9,940 nt of DNA from positions 1-9,940 of the forward strand of contig WRDV01000025.1 in the NCBI GenBank assembly GCA_009779655.1, given 5' to 3'. Under the pieces are notes generated by a model. That model searched no databases and had not been told where the DNA came from. It saw only the letters and a program-made list of their open reading frames with translations. The translations under genes and the position numbers were made by a program. Every line of letters begins with the position of its first letter. Positions within the stretch are counted from its first letter, which is position 1. Origin of the DNA: Dehalococcoidia bacterium (lineage in GTDB: Bacteria > Chloroflexota > Dehalococcoidia > Dehalococcoidales > UBA1222). Positions 5,692 to 9,940 of the stretch are shown in pieces.

Positions 5692-7200
5692 TTACCTTAA
5701 AGTCTTCTTATAACCGGCAATCGCCGCTTTTAACTTCTCCTCAGTATCTTCTTCCAACGCCTTGGTATTGGCAATAATATCACCAATCGCAGGATACTGG
5801 GTGAGCATATACTGATGAAAACCGTTCTCAAAATCACCGACCTTGACGGCTGGGACATCATCCATAAAGCCATTGATAGCAGCATAGAGAATCATCACCT
5901 GTTGCTCAAGTGACATTGGTGCATACTGCGGCTGCTTTAGGATTTCAGTAATACGCCTACCGCGGTCGAGCTGAGCCTGAGTTGACTTATCCAGTTCCGA
6001 AGCTCCAAACTGAGCAAAAGCCGCTAGTTCACGGTACTGAGCCATAGCCAATTTCAGCTTGCCGGCTACTTTCTTCATAGCCTTAGTCTGAGCCGCTGAA
6101 CCAACACGAGACACAGAAGTACCTGCATTAAGAGCCGGCCGAATGCCGGCATTAAACAAATCTGTTTCCAAATATAACTGCCCGTCAGTAATTGAAATAA
6201 CATTGGTCGGAATGTATGCCGAAACATCACCAGCCTGCGTTTCAATGACGGGCAAAGCAGTCAGTGACCCGCCGCCATGCTCTACATCCAATCTTGCAGC
6301 CCTTTCTAGCAAACGGCTATGCAGATAAAACACATCTCCGGGATATGCTTCGCGGCCGGGGGGCCGACGCAACAGTAAGGACATCTGTCTGTAAGCCCAG
6401 CCATGCTTGGATAGATCGTCATAGACCACCAAAGCATCTTTGCCGGCTTCCATAAACTCCTCTCCTATAGCGCAGCCTGCATATGGAGCTAAATACTGCA
6501 AGGCAACTGAATCGGCAGCATTCGCCACTACCACAATGGTGTGCTCCATAGCTCCCATCTCTTCTAATTTGCCTATTACCTGCGCTACTTTGGAAGCTTT
6601 TTGTCCAATAGCCACATAAATGCAGAGGAGATCTCCGCCTTTCTGATTGATGATAGTGTCAAGAGCCAAAGCTGTCTTGCCGGTAGATCGGTCACCGATA
6701 ATAAGCTCGCGCTGACCGCGTCCGATAGGAATCATGGCATCCACACACTTAATACCAGTCTGCACCGGCGTATCCACCGAGCGACGCATAACAACATTAG
6801 GCGCCATTTTCTCCAGCGGGCGCGTACGGCTGGTTTTGATAGAACCCTTGCCGTCAAGCGGGCGGCCTAGTGGATCTACTACTCTCCCTATAAGCTCATT
6901 GCCAACAGGGATTTCGGCTACGCGACCAGTAGCGCGCACTTCATCGCCTTCCTTGATGCCTGTATCATCCCCCAGAATAACAGCAGAAACACTGCTCTCT
7001 TCAAGATTGAGAGCAATTCCCATAACATCTCCGGGGAACTGCAATAACTCGTTAGATTTGGCTGCCGAGAGTCCATTGACAAGGGCGACGCCATCCCCAA
7101 CGGTCAGCACATTACCAACGTCCACCACTTTAACTTCGGAACCAAACTGCTCAACCTGAGCCTTAAGCGCGGAAATAATATCTTGTTTTGAACCCGACAT
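5692..7200 (-). CDS. atpA: ATP synthase F1, alpha subunit
   Basis: Alpha forms the alternating ring with beta and supplies the arginine finger to the catalytic site. The 502-residue protein has an N-terminal barrel with DVGNVLTVGDGVALVNGL, the P-loop GDRSTGKT (169-176; Ser replaces the usual Gln), ALVVYDDLSKH (256-266), YRQMSLLLRRPPGREAYPGD (270-289), ITDGQLYLETDLFNAGIRPA (337-356) and SVSRVGSAAQ with Arg365 as the likely arginine finger. The start ATG overlaps the last base of the atpH stop (TAATG), and its SD AAGGAG lies inside atpH, so the two are almost certainly translationally coupled. Confidence 0.98.
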   Translation of the reverse strand: MSGSKQDIISALKAQVEQFGSEVKVVDVGNVLTVGDGVALVNGLSAAKSNELLQFPGDVMGIALNLEESSVSAVILGDDTGIKEGDEVRATGRVAEIPVGNELIGRVVDPLGRPLDGKGSIKTSRTRPLEKMAPNVVMRRSVDTPVQTGIKCVDAMIPIGRGQRELIIGDRSTGKTALALDTIINQKGGDLLCIYVAIGQKASKVAQVIGKLEEMGAMEHTIVVVANAADSVALQYLAPYAGCAIGEEFMEAGKDALVVYDDLSKHGWAYRQMSLLLRRPPGREAYPGDVFYLHSRLLERAARLDVEHGGGSLTALPVIETQAGDVSAYIPTNVISITDGQLYLETDLFNAGIRPALNAGTSVSRVGSAAQTKAMKKVAGKLKLAMAQYRELAAFAQFGASELDKSTQAQLDRGRRITEILKQPQYAPMSLEQQVMILYAAINGFMDDVPAVKVGDFENGFHQYMLTQYPAIGDIIANTKALEEDTEEKLKAAIAGYKKTLR

Positions 7201-7733
7201 TAGAGTAACTCCTTACTCAGCATATCCAGTTTATGACGCAAGCTACCATCGATGAGCTTATCTCCTACTCGAATACGAATCCCGCCAACAATGGACGGAT
7301 CCACTTTGGCCTTTATCACCACAGGACGACCTATAATGTCGCCAAGCTTTTTGCCCAGCACTAACTTATACTCGTCATCCAAGGCAATCGCAGTAGTAAC
7401 CTCAGCCACCTCGGCACCAGACACACCGTAATGCGCATCTAAACAATGCTGATACTCAATGGCGATATAAGGGAATTCGCCAAGATTTCCTTTCTCTATC
7501 AGATGAGCCGCCACACCTAAGACATCCGGACTAAGGCCTCCAGCGCGCTCACTCAACAAAAGCGACTTTTCAGCTACAGACCCATCTCGTTTCATCTTAG
7601 CCATCAAGGCATCATCCATGGTAAGATCCGCAACTCGACGCATCTCACCAAGCCAACGGCTGGGCTGCTTATCACGCATTCCGGCATCAAAAAGGCCTTT
7701 GGCTAAATCTTTGGCTTGTATATCAATAGCCAT
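7200..7733 (-). CDS. atpH: ATP synthase F1, delta subunit (OSCP-like)
   Basis: Delta connects the top of the alpha3-beta3 head to the b-subunit stator. The 177-residue product has the family length. The N-terminal helical domain (about 1-105) begins MAIDIQAKDLAKGLFDAGMR and is less conserved. The C-terminal part contains LGKKLGDIIGRPVVIKAKVD and then PSIVGGIRIRVGDKLIDGSL, the recognisable delta signature. The SD is poor (AGAGAG, about 5 nt upstream of the ATG). The gene lies 23 nt after atpF and shares one base with atpA. Confidence 0.95.
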   Translation of the reverse strand: MAIDIQAKDLAKGLFDAGMRDKQPSRWLGEMRRVADLTMDDALMAKMKRDGSVAEKSLLLSERAGGLSPDVLGVAAHLIEKGNLGEFPYIAIEYQHCLDAHYGVSGAEVAEVTTAIALDDEYKLVLGKKLGDIIGRPVVIKAKVDPSIVGGIRIRVGDKLIDGSLRHKLDMLSKELL

Positions 7734-7756
7734 AACTTCTCTCTCTACGCAAGATT

Positions 7757-8266
7757 TTACGATTTACCCAAAGTAACAGCTTCTTTCAAAGCCTCATCAA
7801 TAATCTGCTTCTGCGTTGCTTCATCCAAGGAGCGCCCAATGGTCTTGCCGGCTACAGCTACAGCTAAATCAGCCACCTCTCGGCGCAACTCGGCTGCCGC
7901 TTCCTCTTTCTCTTGCGCAATCTCAATACGAGCTTTGTCCATAATGGCATCCGCTTGCTTACGAGCGTCTTGCTCAGCACGATGACGCACATCATCGGCA
8001 GCTTTGACTGCCTGATCCACAATCTTCTGACCAGAAATGCTCGCTTCCTCTATCTTTTTGGCCACTTCCTTCTCGGCATTGGCAGCTTCCTGCTTGGCGC
8101 GCTCACCAGCGTCTAAGCTCTCCTGTATCTTTTGCGCCCTTGCATCTAACATCCTCATGATAGGCTTATAGGCAAACAACCGAAGCAATAAAAGCAATAC
8201 GCCAAAGCTAACCACCTGCGATATAAAAAGCGGCAAACTAAAACCAAGTCTTTCAAATGGGTTCAC
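7757..8266 (-). CDS. atpF: ATP synthase Fo, b subunit
   Basis: The b subunit is the peripheral stalk that keeps the F1 head from turning. The 169-residue protein starts with one transmembrane helix (about residues 9-31, LPLFISQVVSFGVLLLLLRL), followed by FAYKPIMRMLDARAQKIQES, the conserved region just after the membrane, and a long Ala/Glu/Lys/Arg-rich coiled coil with no Pro beyond about residue 35. Only one b gene is present, so a b2 homodimer is expected. The start is GTG, supported by a strong AGGAGG SD 6 nt upstream and by the position of the membrane helix. Confidence 0.96.
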   Translation of the reverse strand: MNPFERLGFSLPLFISQVVSFGVLLLLLRLFAYKPIMRMLDARAQKIQESLDAGERAKQEAANAEKEVAKKIEEASISGQKIVDQAVKAADDVRHRAEQDARKQADAIMDKARIEIAQEKEEAAAELRREVADLAVAVAGKTIGRSLDEATQKQIIDEALKEAVTLGKS

Positions 8267-8296
8267 TTCACCCCTCCTGGGTACAAAGTTTATGTC

Positions 8297-8527
8297 TTAT
8301 GCGACAAAAATCAACAAAATCGAAATAACTAGGGCATAGATAGCAACAGCCTCTGTAAGACCGGCCATCAAAATCATATTGGTAAACATACGCCCCTGCG
8401 CTTCGGGGTTACGAGCAACACCATTAAGCATTGAATAACCAATAAGACCCAACCCAAGACTAGGACCTAAAGACCCCACTGCAATAGCCAAACTGGCACC
8501 TAAAAATCTCGCAGCCTCAGCATCCAT
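8297..8527 (-). CDS. atpE: ATP synthase Fo, c subunit (proteolipid ring)
   Basis: The c subunits form the membrane rotor ring. The 76-residue protein is a helical hairpin: helix 1 with LAIAVGSLGPSLGLGLIGYS, the polar loop VARNPEAQG, and helix 2 MILMAGLTEAVAIYALVISI. Glu59 is the ion-carrying carboxylate. Aligned by the RxPEA loop to the Na+ ring of Ilyobacter, the Gln of helix 1 is Leu and the Ser-Thr after the Glu are Ala-Val, so the Na+ ligands are absent and H+ coupling is likely (inference). A strong SD AGGAGG lies 10 nt before the ATG, as expected for the most abundant subunit. Confidence 0.97.
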   Translation of the reverse strand: MDAEAARFLGASLAIAVGSLGPSLGLGLIGYSMLNGVARNPEAQGRMFTNMILMAGLTEAVAIYALVISILLIFVA

Positions 8528-8565
8528 AATTACTAAACCTCCTATTTATTTTCAGTAAACTAATT

Positions 8566-9537
8566 TTACGCTGCTTTATGATGCTCTGCCGAATCATGAC
8601 TACTCACTGACAGAGAGATATACACAATAGTCAGCGTGCCAAAAACAAGAGCCTGAATCACAGCAAAGAACGCCTCTAAACCATAGAACACCGTAGGAAC
8701 GAAATACGGCACGACATAAGCAATAACCAACAGAATTATCTCGCCGGCTAACATGCTGCCAAAGAGACGGAACGTCAGGGAAACAATGCGAATAAACTCG
8801 CCCACAAGCTCTAAAAGACCCACTATGCCCACAATGAACCCAGACAACATGGCCATGATGTCAACTTTACCCTTGAAAATATTGCCAACCGCGCGACCGA
8901 AATCGCCCCATGCAATGAATTTCTTTAGGTAACCTAGTCCAAGGCGCTTAAAGCCCATGAACTCTACTGTGCAAAAAGTAATCAACGCTAGCGCAAGCGG
9001 AGTATTTAAATCAGTATTCGCCGCACGTAATACCTCAATATGATGACCATCCGCTGTATTGGCATATATCGCGCTAAAACCGGGTATGAGCGCTAATAGC
9101 GCATTGAATAAAATAAATAGGAATATCGTGGCTACAAGAGGAAAGAACTTGCGACCGTCTTTTTCTCCGGCAGTATTAACACATAAATTGTAGATGTAAC
9201 CAAGAATGCTTTCCGCCACAGACTGAACACGACTGGGGATTAACTTAGGCTTGCGCGTAATTAACAGCGCTATAACAACAAGCACCAACACGGTAACCCA
9301 TGTGGCGAGCATACTGTTAAACACAGGCAAACCAAAAATGTGGAATACGACATCTGCCGGCAATTCTGGACGAGGAAGATCTAGACTCATCCAGCCTAGC
9401 CAGCTTGGCAAGGCAACATTAAACTTCTGACCGAGAGGCCCGGCTAAAATGCCGAGCACCCCCACAACCATAACAATGATTGCGACTAGAATAATAACCG
9501 GGAACGAACAACCAAGCCAGCCTTTTTTCTTAGCCAC
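8566..9537 (-). CDS. atpB: ATP synthase Fo, a subunit
   Basis: The a subunit provides the two half-channels for ions and contacts the c-ring. The 323-residue protein is longer than E. coli AtpB (271), with an extra N-terminal hydrophobic segment (about residues 12-33) before the usual core. The key helix SLTFRLFGSMLAGEIILLV contains Arg257, the essential arginine facing the c-ring carboxylate. The last helix EAFFAVIQALVFGTLTIVYI contains Gln295, matching the conserved Gln of E. coli. The C-terminus is His-rich (HDSAEHHKAA). The start is GTG 9537, with G-rich SD AAGGGGAAAG just upstream; an in-frame stop at 9552-9550 rules out a longer form. It is the first gene of the operon; no atpI or atpZ is visible upstream. 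Confidence 0.97.
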   Translation of the reverse strand: MAKKKGWLGCSFPVIILVAIIVMVVGVLGILAGPLGQKFNVALPSWLGWMSLDLPRPELPADVVFHIFGLPVFNSMLATWVTVLVLVVIALLITRKPKLIPSRVQSVAESILGYIYNLCVNTAGEKDGRKFFPLVATIFLFILFNALLALIPGFSAIYANTADGHHIEVLRAANTDLNTPLALALITFCTVEFMGFKRLGLGYLKKFIAWGDFGRAVGNIFKGKVDIMAMLSGFIVGIVGLLELVGEFIRIVSLTFRLFGSMLAGEIILLVIAYVVPYFVPTVFYGLEAFFAVIQALVFGTLTIVYISLSVSSHDSAEHHKAA

Positions 9538-9589
9538 TAACTTTCCCCTTTATTCCTGATAAATGGGAATGATAATCATTACGCGCCAT
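9530..9589 (-). CDS. possible 19-codon leader ORF overlapping atpB
   Basis: ATG 9589-9587 begins a short frame (MARNDYHSHLSGIKGKVSG) that ends at TAA 9532-9530, overlapping the atpB start by 8 nt. A GAGG lies 9 nt before the ATG. The frame runs through the Fur-like palindrome. It could couple ribosomes into atpB, or it may be chance; I recognise no protein family. Confidence 0.2.
   Translation of the reverse strand: MARNDYHSHLSGIKGKVSG
9565..9583. promoter_or_regulatory. Fur-box-like operator upstream of atpB
   Basis: AATGATAATCATT (9568-9580) is a 6-1-6 palindrome identical to the 13-bp core of the classical 19-bp Fur consensus (GATAATGATAATCATTATC). Over 19 bp it matches 15 positions. It lies about 30 bp before the atpB start. 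Binding by Fur or a relative such as Zur is inference from the sequence alone. Confidence 0.5.
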
Positions 9590-9658
9590 AAACAGCTACC
9601 TCAAGATCGTTTAAAACCAGTATTCCATCAGCAATCTCTGATATGGGACTCTACATAC

Positions 9659-9742
9659 ATTATCCCGCACCAAGCCCCTACGTCAGTACGCCGCCTAAAA
9701 TTACTAGCAGGCAGGATAGCAGAATTGGTAGAGCAAAGTCAA
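9659..9742 (-). promoter_or_regulatory. candidate promoters of the atp operon
   Basis: Two minus-strand candidates are visible. The first is TTGACT (9742-9737), an 18-nt spacer and TATCCT (9718-9713). The second is CTGACG (9686-9681), a 16-nt spacer and GATAAT (9664-9659). Each matches 9 of 12 consensus positions. Neither is decisive, but an operon promoter is expected in this stretch. Confidence 0.35.
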
Positions 9743-9786
9743 GACGGCGTTAATCGTAAAACACATTCTTGTTAACAAAATTTACT

Positions 9787-9818
9787 AAAAATAAAGCCCT
9801 AGGAATTTTCTAGGGCTT
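9787..9818 (-). terminator. minus-strand intrinsic terminator or attenuator upstream of atp
   Basis: AAGCCCTAG (9794-9802) pairs with CTAGGGCTT (9810-9818), a perfect 9-bp stem with a 7-nt loop. On the minus strand it is followed by TATTTTTA, a good U-tract; on the plus strand no T-tract follows. No minus-strand gene is visible to its right, so it could be a leader attenuator of the atp operon or a stop for antisense transcription from the neighbouring gene. Confidence 0.7.
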
Positions 9819-9838
9819 AGTACTACAACGAACAATAA

Positions 9839-9867
9839 TTGACACAAATGGATATTGCTGTTACGCT
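9839..9867 (+). promoter_or_regulatory. candidate promoter of the right-edge gene
   Basis: A perfect -35 TTGACA (9839-9844) is followed after 17 nt by TACGCT (9862-9867, 3/6) with an extended TGT just before it. The predicted start near 9874 gives a leader of only about 11 nt, which just includes the SD. Confidence 0.45.
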
Positions 9868-9884
9868 TATTAGAGGAGGCTAAC

Positions 9885-9940
9885 ATGCAGCTAACAAGAA
9901 CAGTGTACAGCAAGGAATTACTGAACAAATGGAAAAATGA
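9885..9940 (+). CDS. start of an unidentified gene, truncated by the window end
   Basis: An ATG at 9885 follows a strong SD (AGAGGAGG, 9872-9879) with a 5-nt spacer. The visible 18 codons read MQLTRTVYSKELLNKWKN and stay open to the window end. The sequence is too short to assign a family. It is divergent from the atp operon, with a likely promoter of its own. Confidence 0.65.
   Translation, partial: MQLTRTVYSKELLNKWKN

Larger units (their letters stand above)
9538..9884. other. intergenic region upstream of atpB
   Basis: About 350 nt separate atpB from the divergent gene at 9885. They hold the Fur-like palindrome, weak atp promoter candidates, a minus-strand terminator hairpin and a plus-strand promoter. 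A plus-strand frame at 9563-9775 is open for 70 codons but has no SD, overlaps the expected atp control region and resembles nothing I know. Confidence 0.6.

Noticed and set aside
6734..7159. Plus-strand 141-codon frame opposite atpA.
   Set aside because: It is antisense to highly conserved atpA coding sequence; its Ser/Thr/Pro-rich composition is typical of a shadow frame. The same applies to plus-strand frames opposite atpC, atpD and atpG.
9710..9735. tRNA-like 5' half on the plus strand (TAGCAGAATTGGTAGAGC resembles a D-arm).
   Set aside because: The D-stem has two mismatches, and no anticodon stem, T-arm or matching acceptor 3' strand follows. It is chance or at most a relic.
9563..9775. 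70-codon plus-strand open frame upstream of atpB.
   Set aside because: No SD, no recognisable domain, and it covers the region where the atp promoter and Fur-like site are expected.
1..9940. CRISPR arrays, insertion-sequence transposases, phage genes or a novel defence system.
   Set aside because: No spaced direct repeats and no transposase or other accessory genes were seen; the window is a core housekeeping region.

Overview
The window is a bacterial housekeeping region dominated by a complete F1Fo ATP synthase operon on the minus strand. Gene order (atpB-E-F-H-A-G-D-C), a separate rpsP-khpA-rimM cluster and the style of the proteins suggest Chloroflexota, probably a Dehalococcoidia-like lineage. 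That placement rests on general resemblance only and is moderate at best. I see no exotic multi-gene system. The interesting signals are in recoding, RNA structure and regulation.

Left edge (1-1703). The 5' part of prfB (release factor 2) lies on the minus strand and carries the classic +1 programmed frameshift site (CTT TGA C), so it reads as a 22-codon ORF followed by a second frame that runs off the window. Behind it, on the same strand, is a gene for an unrecognised, probably membrane-anchored secreted protein of about 317 residues. About 390 bases without a convincing gene follow, holding one candidate promoter on each strand.

Ribosome-related cluster (1653-2814, plus strand). A near-consensus promoter drives rpsP (S16) and khpA (KH RNA-binding protein). 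A perfect 17-bp hairpin with a T-rich tail then separates them from rimM (16S rRNA maturation). The hairpin looks like a terminator or attenuator, and its 3' arm also contains the only SD-like sequence near the rimM start. trmD does not follow rimM here.

Convergent junction (2815-2982). Between rimM and atpC there is a roughly 100-bp inverted-repeat element flanked by TAA on both sides, then a 14-bp hairpin and an 11-bp bidirectional terminator hairpin that share sequence and exclude each other.

ATP synthase operon (2983-9537, minus strand). Eight tightly packed genes encode the Fo part (a, c, b) and the F1 part (delta, alpha, gamma, beta, epsilon). Catalytic and proton-path residues are intact, and the c subunit lacks the polar ligands of Na+-type rings, so it is probably H+-coupled. 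Four of the eight genes start with GTG, and several junctions look translationally coupled.

Right edge (9538-9940). The atp upstream region contains a palindrome identical to the 13-bp core of the classical Fur box, a possible 19-codon leader ORF overlapping atpB, weak promoter candidates and a minus-strand terminator hairpin with no visible gene to terminate. A new plus-strand gene begins at 9885 with a strong SD and is cut off by the window end.
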